DNA of 38,718 nucleotides from Flavobacteriaceae bacterium (GTDB lineage Bacteria; Bacteroidota; Bacteroidia; Flavobacteriales; Flavobacteriaceae), in assembly GCA_017856235.1 (NCBI GenBank), contig JAFMFH010000010.1, forward strand, positions 1 through 38,718, written 5' to 3'. Shown one piece after another: positions 8,241 to 16,866 of the stretch; the first letter of the stretch is position 1; every line of letters starts with the position of its first letter. Made by a program: the position numbers and the translations under genes. Below the pieces are notes generated by a model. The model had not been told where the DNA came from. It ran no database searches and was given only the letters and a program-made list of their open reading frames with translations.

Positions 8241-8910
8241 TCCTCAACTATACATTGTACCAACTCCTATTGGTAACATGGAAGACATTACTTTGAGGGC
8301 TATAGAAACACTTAAAAATTCAGATATAATATTGGCTGAGGACACAAGGCATGCTAAAAAACTTTTAAAACACTATAATATTTCAACAAAAGTTATTAGT
8401 TATCACCTTAACAATGAACATAAAAAAGTTGATGAATACGTTCAAATGTTAATTAATGGTATTAAGGTCTCTTTAATAACAGATGCTGGAACTCCATGTA
8501 TATCGGATCCTGGTTTTTTATTGATTCGTGAAGCAATTAAAAATAATATATTAATTACTTGTTTGCCTGGACCTACAGCTTTTGTACCTGCACTAGTAAT
8601 GAGCGGATTACCAAGTGATAGTTTTATTTTTGAAGGGTTTTTGCCAAGAAAAAAGGGAAGGAAGTCAAAACTACATGAAATCTCTCAAAATACTAAAACC
8701 ACAATCTTATATGAATCACCCTTCAGAATAGTAAAAACCCTTTCTGATATAAAAGAAACAATTGGCTCAGATAGAAAAATTGCTATAATAAGAGAAATAT
8801 CCAAAATCTATGAAGAAGTATTCAGAGGCACAATAGAAGAAGCAATTATAGATTATAATAAAAAAACAATTAAGGGTGAATTTGTAATCTGTATTGATAA
8901 AGCTGAATGA
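8230..8910 (+). CDS. rsmI: 16S rRNA (cytidine(1402)-2'-O)-methyltransferase
   Basis: RsmI methylates the ribose of C1402 in 16S rRNA with S-adenosylmethionine. From ATG at 8230 the protein has 226 residues and begins next to the family motif LYIVPTPIGNMEDITLRA. Other tetrapyrrole-methylase-fold motifs follow: AEDTRHAKKLL, DAGTPCISDPG, LPGPTAFVPALVMSGLP and FEGFLPRKKGRK. A GTG two codons earlier (8224) is possible. It lacks the short C-terminal extension of the E. coli protein, as many family members do. It overlaps the preceding small gene by 11 bases and recJ by the four bases ATGA. Confidence 0.96.
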   Translation: MTNDPQLYIVPTPIGNMEDITLRAIETLKNSDIILAEDTRHAKKLLKHYNISTKVISYHLNNEHKKVDEYVQMLINGIKVSLITDAGTPCISDPGFLLIREAIKNNILITCLPGPTAFVPALVMSGLPSDSFIFEGFLPRKKGRKSKLHEISQNTKTTILYESPFRIVKTLSDIKETIGSDRKIAIIREISKIYEEVFRGTIEEAIIDYNKKTIKGEFVICIDKAE

Positions 8911-10577
8911 AAAATTGGACAAAAATTGATCAACCCACCGTTGCCGAAGTTAATTCTCTTCAAGCAGACCTAAATATTCCAAACTTTATTTGCTCTCTGT
9001 TACTTCAACGTGGGATTAATTCCTTAGATAAGGCCAAATTTTTTTTCAGACCTGAATTAGATTCTCTTCATGACCCATATCTAATGAAGGATATGGAAAA
9101 AGCTATAGTTAGAATTAATAATGCTTCAAGTGAAAAAATTATGATTTTAGGAGATTATGATGTTGACGGAACCACTTCAACATCTATGTTATATACCTAT
9201 TTCAGTTACAGGAATTATGACCTGTTATATTACATACCAGACAGATATAAAGAAGGATATGGGGTGTCGATGGAATCAATTGATTATGCTAAAGACAATA
9301 ATATTAAATTAATAATAACTGTAGATTGTGGAATAAAAGCATTAAACCAAGTTGAATATGCCAATTCAAAAGGAATTGATATAATTATTTGTGATCATCA
9401 TTTACCCGACAATAAAATTCCCAATGCTTATGCTATTTTAAACCCTAAACAATTAGATTGTACTTATCCATTTAAAGATCTATGTGGTTGTGCAATAGCA
9501 TATAAATTAATAACAGCACACAATTTAAAATCAGAAAATAAATTAAATGTTAAAAGTCTTTTAGATTTTGTTGCACTAGCAACTGTTTCGGATATGATGC
9601 CTTTAATTGATGAAAACAGAGTTATGGTATTTCACGGATTAAAGGAAATTAATAATAATCCTAGATTAGGACTTAGAAACTTTTTGAAATCAAATAATAA
9701 TCAAGTCGATGAATCAAACATATCATTTAACATTGGGCCAAGAATTAATGCTGCAGGACGAATGAAAAACGGAAAAATTATTGTGGACCTTCTAGTTGAG
9801 GAAGATGCTAATAAGGTTATGTCTTTATCAAATGAAGTAGAATTTTTGAATTCAAAACGAAGGACTATAGAAAAAGATGTATTTGAAGATGTAGTTGAAA
9901 AAATTGACCAGAGTAAGTATTCTAATATTTTTTATGGTCAAAACTGGAGTACAGGTGTTTTAGGAATTGTTGCCTCAAGAGTTATTGAAAAATCATATAA
10001 GCCTACTATTATACTTACTGATTTTGATGAAAATCTACTTACAGGATCTGTGAGATCTGTGTCTGGATTTGATGTTTATGATGCATTGGTTAAATGTGAA
10101 AAATATTTATATCAATTTGGAGGTCATAAATTTGCGGCAGGATTAAAAATTGAAAAATCCAAACTAGATTTATTTAGTCAGAATTTTGAAAAAGTAGTCA
10201 AAGAATCAGTTGGTGGAATAATGTTTGAGAAAAATTATAAATATGACATTGAAATATCTTTTTCAGAAATAACAATTAATAATTTAAAAATCCTCTCAAG
10301 GATTGCTCCATTTGGCCTAGAAAATAGAAGACCAGTATTTAGAACCAACAATTGTACTATAACCGAGGATTTAAAATTTATAGGTAAAGAATCACAAATA
10401 GTAAAGTCAAAGATTCAGGATTCATTATTAAATAAACTCCCATTCATATGTTTTGATAAGAAAGATGAACTAGTTAATTTAAAATCAAAATTTGATATTC
10501 TTTATACAGTAGGGATAAATAAATATTCTGGTAAAGAAGAAATTGAAATAATAATAAAACAAATAGGTATAAAATAA
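8907..10577 (+). CDS. recJ: Single-stranded-DNA-specific exonuclease RecJ
   Basis: RecJ degrades single-stranded DNA 5' to 3' in recombination and mismatch or base excision repair. The 556-residue protein has the DHH phosphoesterase motifs in order: GDYDVDGTTSTSM, TVDCGIKA, CDHHLPD, ATVSDMMPL and GPRINAAGRM. The DHHA1 portion with FGGHKFAAGLKI follows, then a C-terminal OB-like part. The aspartates and histidines that bind Mn are in place. It starts in an ATGA overlap with rsmI and is followed immediately by a strong hairpin terminator, closing this operon. Confidence 0.96.
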   Translation: MKNWTKIDQPTVAEVNSLQADLNIPNFICSLLLQRGINSLDKAKFFFRPELDSLHDPYLMKDMEKAIVRINNASSEKIMILGDYDVDGTTSTSMLYTYFSYRNYDLLYYIPDRYKEGYGVSMESIDYAKDNNIKLIITVDCGIKALNQVEYANSKGIDIIICDHHLPDNKIPNAYAILNPKQLDCTYPFKDLCGCAIAYKLITAHNLKSENKLNVKSLLDFVALATVSDMMPLIDENRVMVFHGLKEINNNPRLGLRNFLKSNNNQVDESNISFNIGPRINAAGRMKNGKIIVDLLVEEDANKVMSLSNEVEFLNSKRRTIEKDVFEDVVEKIDQSKYSNIFYGQNWSTGVLGIVASRVIEKSYKPTIILTDFDENLLTGSVRSVSGFDVYDALVKCEKYLYQFGGHKFAAGLKIEKSKLDLFSQNFEKVVKESVGGIMFEKNYKYDIEISFSEITINNLKILSRIAPFGLENRRPVFRTNNCTITEDLKFIGKESQIVKSKIQDSLLNKLPFICFDKKDELVNLKSKFDILYTVGINKYSGKEEIEIIIKQIGIK

Positions 10578-10601
10578 AAAACCCTGCCTAAGCAGGGTTT
10601 T
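10578..10601. terminator. Bidirectional rho-independent terminator between recJ and a TonB receptor gene
   Basis: A 10-base perfect stem (AAAACCCTGC / GCAGGGTTTT) closes over a four-base CTAA loop. It is one base after the recJ stop and about 20 bases after the end of the converging receptor gene. The minus-strand copy continues in a longer T run, so it can end transcripts from both sides. Confidence 0.9.
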
Positions 10602-10621
10602 AATATTAATAATTTACTTTA

Positions 10622-13162
10622 TTAAAAATCAAAAGTAACACCTAAATTCCACGTTGTACCTCTTCCAAAATTTACCACATTTCTTACATCAACACCATTC
10701 CATGTTCTACCACCGTCAGCAAATATATTTGTATCTGACTCGGCAATATATTCCTCATCAAATAAGTTGTTAACGTTTAATCTTACTCTTGTATTCATAC
10801 CCAAGAATTTTGTTCTATAAGTTGCTCCTAAGTCAACTAAAGAATAACTAGGCAGGGTAATTGCACCTCTATTGTTAGCACTTGAGAACTCACTATCAAG
10901 CGGTCCAAATTCACCATATAAATTATCAAATGATTGCAGATCAACATCTACAGAAAAGTTATAGCTAAATCTATAATCAGCTCCTAAGTATAATATAGTT
11001 TGAGCATGATCACCAATACTAACACCATCCATATATAATGTTGCGGTTTGACCATTCGGCGCATTGTTATCTAAATTAAACCCTTGGCCAGTGAAGTTTT
11101 TAGTGTACTTATGATCACCTAAAGAAGCCATACCTTTAATTCTTAGTTGACTAGTTGGATACCATGTTAACTCAGCTTCAATTCCTTGATGAGTTTGCTC
11201 AACTCCCTCATAAACAAATCTCACAGCATTATCACCAGAGCCTGATACTCTGCTAAGCACTCTATTACCCCAAACTGTTGAATATGCATTAAGATTTAAT
11301 TTAAAATTAGAAGATAGAAAACCATAACCTAGCTCAAAAGAGTTTATTGTTTGAGCATCTTGATTGTCAGCTTGTTGATAATCATAATCACCATTGATAA
11401 AGATATCATCAACAAGAGGAGATTTTTTAATCTTACCTATATTAGCATAAACGTTGGATCTTTCATTCAAGTTATAATTTGCACCAACTTTCAAATAGTT
11501 TCCATTTTTCTTAACGACTTCACCTTTTGTTTCAGGGGGAGCTGTATAAAAATGCTCCAGCCACATTCTAGATGTAGTTGTTCCAGCTTGAAGAACAGCC
11601 GAAAAATTTTCACTACCAACATATTCTACAAGCCCATTTAACCCAGTCCAATTGTTATACCCAATATAATATCTTTGAGTTCCATTTGGATCATCCATTC
11701 CTAGATTTTTAAACGGAGATGATTCATATGCAGTTGTAACAACATGACCCACTCTATCAAAATTTCCTGAAAAGACATAATTGTTGATAGTTGAAATATA
11801 ACCATCAAGACCAAGAAAATCACTTATCCCTCTTCTGTGATAAGCTTTATAAGATCTAAGATCAACACCTATTTCATATCTAAAGTTCTCACTGTCTAAC
11901 TTAAGTTTGGATATACCACCTAACCAGTTATGAGAGTTTGTGCTAAACCTTCTTACTTTAGTTCCAACATCCCACCTACTTGGTGTTTCACCATCTGTAT
12001 CATTATGATAACCAAGTTTCATTCCTGCAAAAGGACCTTTAGATGGGATATAAGCATTATTAACGTTTTGAGATACCACAGCATCCCAGTTAATTGTCAT
12101 ATCAGATCTTCTATAAGCATCCCCACCATCAGCAAGATGATCAGTCATAGATCTTTCAAATGAAGTAACATCATAATTTCTTCCTCTATCTCCAGTTCCT
12201 CCACCTCTTCCTGCAGATGCATAAAGTGATGTAGCAAGAGTTAAATTACTTGAAATTTCCCAGTCCCAGTTAAGAGTTGCTAATGGCTTATTGTAATAAT
12301 TTCTTAACATAGAAAATTCTTCTCCCTTGTATTCTCCATACACTTGGTTGTATTTTCTATAATCACCTCCTTGAGTAGGGCCATGATCAAGATAGTCTTC
12401 TAGCCATGGTGTATAATATGCTTGGTGATGCCACTGACCAGCTCCAATAACGGAAAGGTTAAACTCATGATCTCCTCCTCTAGGAGTATATCCAATTGAA
12501 AAAGCATAAGTAACACCTTCTCCCTGAGTTCCATTTCTCCATCCATCTCCTTGCCATAGACTTAACAAATAACTTGATGACCAACCAAGATCATTCACAC
12601 CTGTATTATGAGAAACTGTCATTTTTTGATAACCGTCATTACCCTGAAGAAGCTTTAAAGAAGAACCTGGTTGTAGTTCTGCTGCACGAGTATTAACTGA
12701 AACGGTTCCACCTGCAGATGGAGTAGCTAATGATGTTGAACCTAAACCTCTTTGAATTTGAATACTTGAAGTTAAATCAGATAAACCAGCCCAGTTTGAC
12801 CAATATACCCAGCCGTTTTCCATATCATTAACAGGTTGACCATTGATTACAACTGCGACATTATTCATCCCAAAACCTCTGAGTTTAAGTTCTCCATCTC
12901 CATATCCACCACCACTGTCAGGAGAAAAATATATTCCAGGAGTCTTTTTAAGAAATTCAGGAACCTCAAGATTACCACCTTTCAGCTCTATCTCAGCACC
13001 AGAGACTGTACTAAATGCAATTGGAGTTTCACGTTCCTTTGCTATATCAATTACTTTCGATGAAACTGTAACCTCAGCTAGTGCTATAGAGTCTAGAGCA
13101 GGTTCTTGAGAGTTTAAGTTAGCAGAGAAAATAATAATAAATAAGAAGATTAGTTTTTTCAT
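10622..13162 (-). CDS. TonB-dependent outer membrane receptor
   Basis: The 846-residue protein has a Sec signal (MKKLIFLFIIIFSANLNSQ, cleavage probably after the SANLNSQ region). A short TonB-box-like stretch (LAEVTVSS) is next. The plug domain includes KKTPGIYFSPDSG, LKLRGFGMNNVAVVINGQPV and the LGSTSLATPSAGGTVSVNTRA closing segment. The rest is a 22-strand-type barrel ending in the aromatic-terminated strand NLGVTFDF. No carboxypeptidase-like regulatory domain is seen at the N-terminus, unlike SusC proteins, and no SusD partner is adjacent, so it may import a siderophore, vitamin or other small ligand; the substrate is not readable. It follows pgi but has its own promoter-like box. Confidence 0.93.
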   Translation of the reverse strand: MKKLIFLFIIIFSANLNSQEPALDSIALAEVTVSSKVIDIAKERETPIAFSTVSGAEIELKGGNLEVPEFLKKTPGIYFSPDSGGGYGDGELKLRGFGMNNVAVVINGQPVNDMENGWVYWSNWAGLSDLTSSIQIQRGLGSTSLATPSAGGTVSVNTRAAELQPGSSLKLLQGNDGYQKMTVSHNTGVNDLGWSSSYLLSLWQGDGWRNGTQGEGVTYAFSIGYTPRGGDHEFNLSVIGAGQWHHQAYYTPWLEDYLDHGPTQGGDYRKYNQVYGEYKGEEFSMLRNYYNKPLATLNWDWEISSNLTLATSLYASAGRGGGTGDRGRNYDVTSFERSMTDHLADGGDAYRRSDMTINWDAVVSQNVNNAYIPSKGPFAGMKLGYHNDTDGETPSRWDVGTKVRRFSTNSHNWLGGISKLKLDSENFRYEIGVDLRSYKAYHRRGISDFLGLDGYISTINNYVFSGNFDRVGHVVTTAYESSPFKNLGMDDPNGTQRYYIGYNNWTGLNGLVEYVGSENFSAVLQAGTTTSRMWLEHFYTAPPETKGEVVKKNGNYLKVGANYNLNERSNVYANIGKIKKSPLVDDIFINGDYDYQQADNQDAQTINSFELGYGFLSSNFKLNLNAYSTVWGNRVLSRVSGSGDNAVRFVYEGVEQTHQGIEAELTWYPTSQLRIKGMASLGDHKYTKNFTGQGFNLDNNAPNGQTATLYMDGVSIGDHAQTILYLGADYRFSYNFSVDVDLQSFDNLYGEFGPLDSEFSSANNRGAITLPSYSLVDLGATYRTKFLGMNTRVRLNVNNLFDEEYIAESDTNIFADGGRTWNGVDVRNVVNFGRGTTWNLGVTFDF

Positions 13163-13184
13163 ATGAATTATTTTAATTATAAAT

Positions 13185-13192
13185 CAAAAATA
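13185..13192 (-). promoter_or_regulatory. Putative -7 promoter box for the TonB receptor gene
   Basis: Read on the minus strand this is TATTTTTG, matching TAnnTTTG, 22 bases before the receptor ATG, in the 106-base gap after pgi. No good -33 TTG is seen, and the gap holds no other obvious signal or hairpin. Confidence 0.4.
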
Positions 13193-13268
13193 TAATTATT
13201 AGTTAATGTTTGAGTAAACTAAATATTAACAGAATCTTAAACTAATGTAGTATTTAAACTAACAAAGT

Positions 13269-14825
13269 TTATATGAGCTTATCATACACTTGAGAAGACG
13301 ATTTATCTAGGTTAGATTTACCATTCTTTAAAATCTCTTTAGCTATTGATTTTCCTAATTCAACGCCCCACTGATCAAAACTATAAATATTTAATATGGA
13401 CCCTATGACAAAAATTTTACTTTCATACATAGCTATTAATGAGCCGAGATTTTTAGGAGTTAACTTGTTGATAAGTATTGTATTTGAGGGTTTATTGCCA
13501 TCTATATTCTTTTGAATTTCATTACCAATTTTTTTATTACCGACTAACAAAGCATTTGTCTGAGCTAAGAAATTTGAAGTTAAAATTCTATGTTGTTCTG
13601 CATCACCGCTTAGGGACTCTTTAAAGGCAATAAAATCAGTCGGAATTAGTTTAGTTCCTTGATGCATAAGTTGAAAAAATGCATGTTGTGCATTTGTTCC
13701 AGTCGACCCCCAGATTATAGTTCCTGTTTGATAATCAACCTTATTGCCATTTCTATCTATACTTTTACCATTACTTTCCATACTTGCTTGTTGTAGATAA
13801 TCCGCAAGCTTACCTAGAAATTGATTATAGGGCAGAATTGCCTCTGTCTCACAATTAAAAAAGTTGTTGTACCAAATGCTTACTAAAGCAAGTACAACAG
13901 GGATATTTTTTTCAAAATGAGACTCCTTGAAATGTAGATCCATTTCTCTTGCGCCACTTAAAAAGTCTTCAAAATTTTTAAATCCAATACAAATTGAGAT
14001 AATTAAACCTACAGAGCCCCATAAAGAGAATCTTCCACCCACCCATTCAGGTATAGAAAGAATATTTTTAGATTCAATACCGAATTCTTTTGGATCTTCA
14101 GTATTATTTGAAACTGCAATGAAATGATCTTTAATTGATTCTTCATTTACATTATTAATAAACCATTTTCTGACTTTTTTGGCATTTTCAAGAGTTTCAA
14201 TTGTTGTAAATGTTTTAGAAACAATTATAAACATTGTTGTCTCTGGATTAAGAGATTTCAGTAAATTTTCTGTATAGTCTGGGTCTATATTTGAAATGAA
14301 ATAAGGTTTTATACCTTGTGAGTAAAAACTTAAAGCTTCAGTCACCATTTCTGGTCCAAGATGTGAACCACCTATACCTATATTTACAACATTCTCAATT
14401 TTTTTACCGGAATATCCACGTCTAACACCATTGTTAATCTCGTCTGAAATAGTTCTAATTTTTGATAAAGTATTTTTTACCTCCTCAGATATTTCGGTTG
14501 AGTCACTATTTTTAGATCTCAATGCTGTATGCAGAACAGACCTGTTTTCAGTTTCATTTATTGTAGAGCCATTAAAATACTTATCTATATTTTCTTTAAG
14601 GTCTGTTTCCTTACAAAGTTCAATTAATAAATCAAAAGCTTTTTTACTAATTCTATTTTTAGAAAAATCAATATATAAATCATTTAAACTAGCTGTAAAA
14701 TTTTCAAGCCTGTTGTTTTCATTTTTAAAATAATCGTTGATATGTAAATTATTTTCTTGATTATAGACCTCCTTTAAGCTAGACCATGATTTTTGACTTG
14801 TTGGATTCTTTTTTGATAAAGGCAT
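13269..14825 (-). CDS. pgi: Glucose-6-phosphate isomerase
   Basis: Interconverts glucose 6-phosphate and fructose 6-phosphate in glycolysis and gluconeogenesis. The 518-residue protein carries the SIS-fold motifs VNIGIGGSHLGPEM and VSKTFTTIETL, then GGRFSLWGSVG and the active-site segment QQASMESNGKS with the catalytic glutamate. GTNAQHAFFQLMHQGT, GDAEQHRILTSNFLAQT with the ring-opening histidine, and QWGVELGK with the conserved lysine complete the set. The start ATG overlaps the stop of the M23 peptidase gene as TAATG. The protein is complete and slightly shorter than the E. coli enzyme. Confidence 0.97.
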   Translation of the reverse strand: MPLSKKNPTSQKSWSSLKEVYNQENNLHINDYFKNENNRLENFTASLNDLYIDFSKNRISKKAFDLLIELCKETDLKENIDKYFNGSTINETENRSVLHTALRSKNSDSTEISEEVKNTLSKIRTISDEINNGVRRGYSGKKIENVVNIGIGGSHLGPEMVTEALSFYSQGIKPYFISNIDPDYTENLLKSLNPETTMFIIVSKTFTTIETLENAKKVRKWFINNVNEESIKDHFIAVSNNTEDPKEFGIESKNILSIPEWVGGRFSLWGSVGLIISICIGFKNFEDFLSGAREMDLHFKESHFEKNIPVVLALVSIWYNNFFNCETEAILPYNQFLGKLADYLQQASMESNGKSIDRNGNKVDYQTGTIIWGSTGTNAQHAFFQLMHQGTKLIPTDFIAFKESLSGDAEQHRILTSNFLAQTNALLVGNKKIGNEIQKNIDGNKPSNTILINKLTPKNLGSLIAMYESKIFVIGSILNIYSFDQWGVELGKSIAKEILKNGKSNLDKSSSQVYDKLI

Positions 14826-16045
14826 TATATGGAAGTTTTATTTTTTATCACAATTGAATCAAGCTGAGACTTAATTAGAACTATATCACTAAAGTACTTC
14901 TTTTTTAGTGATTCATTTATTGGTTTAGCTTCTGGGAGTTCTTGTTTAAATGGGTCAACTTCAACATCATTTTTTCTAAATCTATAACATACATGAGGAC
15001 CAGAGGTATTTCCTGTCATTCCAACAAAACCGATAACATCTCCCTGCTCAACAAATTGTCCAACTTTGACATTTGCTTTTTGCATATGAAGATACTGAGT
15101 AGTGTATGTGTTGTTATGTTTAACTTTCACATACCTGCCATTAGCCCTTGTATAGCTTACTTCAGTAATAGTTCCATTAGCAGTTGATAAAATAGGAGTT
15201 CCAACAGGAGCCGCAAAGTCAGTTCCCCTGTGTGGTCTTACTCTGTTGCCATAATATGCAATTCTTCTTCTTAAATTATACCTTGATGAAATTCTACCAA
15301 ACTTTATAGGTGATTGAAGAAAAGCTCTTCTTAAATTTTTACCATCTTGATCTAAATACTCAACAATTCCTTTAATAGAGTCCGTTTCATATTCAAATGC
15401 ATACTGCTCTTTCCCTTTGTGAAGGAAATAGGCAGCCTTAATCTTAGTTATTGCTACTGGAATTGTGTCATCAATAAATGCTTGAGTATATATTACTTTG
15501 AATTTATCCCCTTTATCAAGTCTAAAAAAATCAATTGTCCAAGCATAAATATCAGATAAATAATAAGTCAATAATGGATCTTTACCTTGCTCTTCAAGAG
15601 TTAAATACAATGAATTATCAATAGTTCCTGCTGCAGATAAATCTTTATAGCTTCGAGGTTTTGAAAAAGTTTTACCGAATATACTATCTCTAAGTTGAAT
15701 CAATGAATATCCTTCAATAGTTGGGTGATAAACGAATGCTTTGAGCTTTCTTATTGAATCATTTGTAAAAATTAACGTGTAGGGCTTACCTAACTGAAGT
15801 TTTCTAAAGCTAACTTCATCTTTTGTTTTCTCAATTGCTTGGTATATTTCTGGATAATCAATGCCCTGGTCTTCAAGTATGTCTCCAAATGTATCACCTC
15901 TTTTTACTTTTCTTTCTTCAAATACATATTTACTTTGATCATAGCCATATTTGTATCTTATAGGATCCTCCTCAATTTGTTTATTCTCTTCTGAGCTGCA
16001 TGAAAATAAACTGGCAATAATTAATAATGTAAATAATTTCCTCAT
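14825..16045 (-). CDS. M23-family peptidoglycan endopeptidase, lipoprotein
   Basis: The 406-residue protein has a lipoprotein signal with lipobox LFSC (C16), followed by SSEE, an acidic stretch like those linked to surface export of Bacteroidota lipoproteins. Residues about 44-95 (KRGDTFGDILEDQG) look like a LysM-type or OapA-type domain. The M23 domain is C-terminal: H272 and D276 in PHRGTDFAAP, H320 in QYLHM, then H351 and C353 in GPHVCYRF. The last position is normally histidine (HxH); cysteine here may still bind zinc. It probably cuts peptidoglycan cross-links during growth. Both ends use TAATG overlaps, with the DUF3108 gene upstream and pgi downstream. Confidence 0.93.
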   Translation of the reverse strand: MRKLFTLLIIASLFSCSSEENKQIEEDPIRYKYGYDQSKYVFEERKVKRGDTFGDILEDQGIDYPEIYQAIEKTKDEVSFRKLQLGKPYTLIFTNDSIRKLKAFVYHPTIEGYSLIQLRDSIFGKTFSKPRSYKDLSAAGTIDNSLYLTLEEQGKDPLLTYYLSDIYAWTIDFFRLDKGDKFKVIYTQAFIDDTIPVAITKIKAAYFLHKGKEQYAFEYETDSIKGIVEYLDQDGKNLRRAFLQSPIKFGRISSRYNLRRRIAYYGNRVRPHRGTDFAAPVGTPILSTANGTITEVSYTRANGRYVKVKHNNTYTTQYLHMQKANVKVGQFVEQGDVIGFVGMTGNTSGPHVCYRFRKNDVEVDPFKQELPEAKPINESLKKKYFSDIVLIKSQLDSIVIKNKTSI

Positions 16046-16842
16046 TAATCTTTAATTACAATTTCTAGAGGGTTTGCAATACCAGAAAATTTTTCTAAGT
16101 CAGCTTTTATTGAACCTACTAAAAGGTCTGCTTTAACTCTTATTGGAATTCTGTTTTTGTCATTTGTTAGCCAAATAGTAATACTTCCCTCGCCTTTAAA
16201 AATCCTACTCCTACTAGTTGTAGGCATAAACTTTAAGCATTCAATTTTACCAAATTTTGTATTTATTATATCCTTACCTAAATACTTTAAAGGTAATTCT
16301 CTATTTTTTGAATCATAGAACATATTAATTTTAAATGACTCTCCAACAACTACCTTTTCTTCAGAAAAATTTTTCCTTAAGTAATATAATGAAGAAATTA
16401 GGTCTTGAACATTTTCTTCAGTACTAATTGTCTTGACAGTTTGATTTTTTATATCGTTAACTGTAGCATTTTTAAGCTCTAAATTGAACTTTATTTCCAA
16501 ATTTTTTGTGTACCCACCTTCATAAATGTTTCTTTTAAAAAAATATGGGGTCACAGATGTATCATCAAAGTAACTGCTGTAGTAATCTTCAACTTTAAAA
16601 AAAAGTCTTGCTAAACCAATAGTTTTACCATATCCTGATGCTAGTAAAAAGTCTCTACCATCTAATTTTTCATTAGTTAACTTGAGTGATGCATAGCTAG
16701 CATTGAAGATTCCATATTGCACAACATACTCTAGATTTTCCCCTGCTTTAAATGGCTTTGAATCAGAAAGGATATTCTGCCCAAAAGTTATATTTATGCT
16801 TAAGAAGAAGATTTGAAGATATAGGGCAACAATTTTTATCAT
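16045..16842 (-). CDS. DUF3108 domain protein, exported
   Basis: The protein has a Sec signal peptide (KIVALYLQIFFLSINITFGQ) and then the DUF3108 pattern, with FKAGENLEYVVQYGIFNASYASLKL at the start and RIPIRVKADLLVGSIKADL near the end. The function of DUF3108 is not established; it is an exported, beta-rich protein often next to M23 peptidase genes in Bacteroidota, which suggests an envelope role. I give the ATG at 16842; a TTG at 16854 would add KKE, a more basic signal start, and cannot be excluded. It ends in a TAATG overlap with the peptidase gene and follows uvrC closely. Confidence 0.85.
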   Translation of the reverse strand: MIKIVALYLQIFFLSINITFGQNILSDSKPFKAGENLEYVVQYGIFNASYASLKLTNEKLDGRDFLLASGYGKTIGLARLFFKVEDYYSSYFDDTSVTPYFFKRNIYEGGYTKNLEIKFNLELKNATVNDIKNQTVKTISTEENVQDLISSLYYLRKNFSEEKVVVGESFKINMFYDSKNRELPLKYLGKDIINTKFGKIECLKFMPTTSRSRIFKGEGSITIWLTNDKNRIPIRVKADLLVGSIKADLEKFSGIANPLEIVIKD

Positions 16843-16866
16843 TTCTTTTTTCAAAATTAACTAAAA

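Noticed and set aside
12836-13109. Two overlapping open frames on the + strand opposite the first TonB receptor gene
   Set aside because: They are antisense to the conserved plug domain, have no recognisable domain and arise from the codon bias of the receptor gene.
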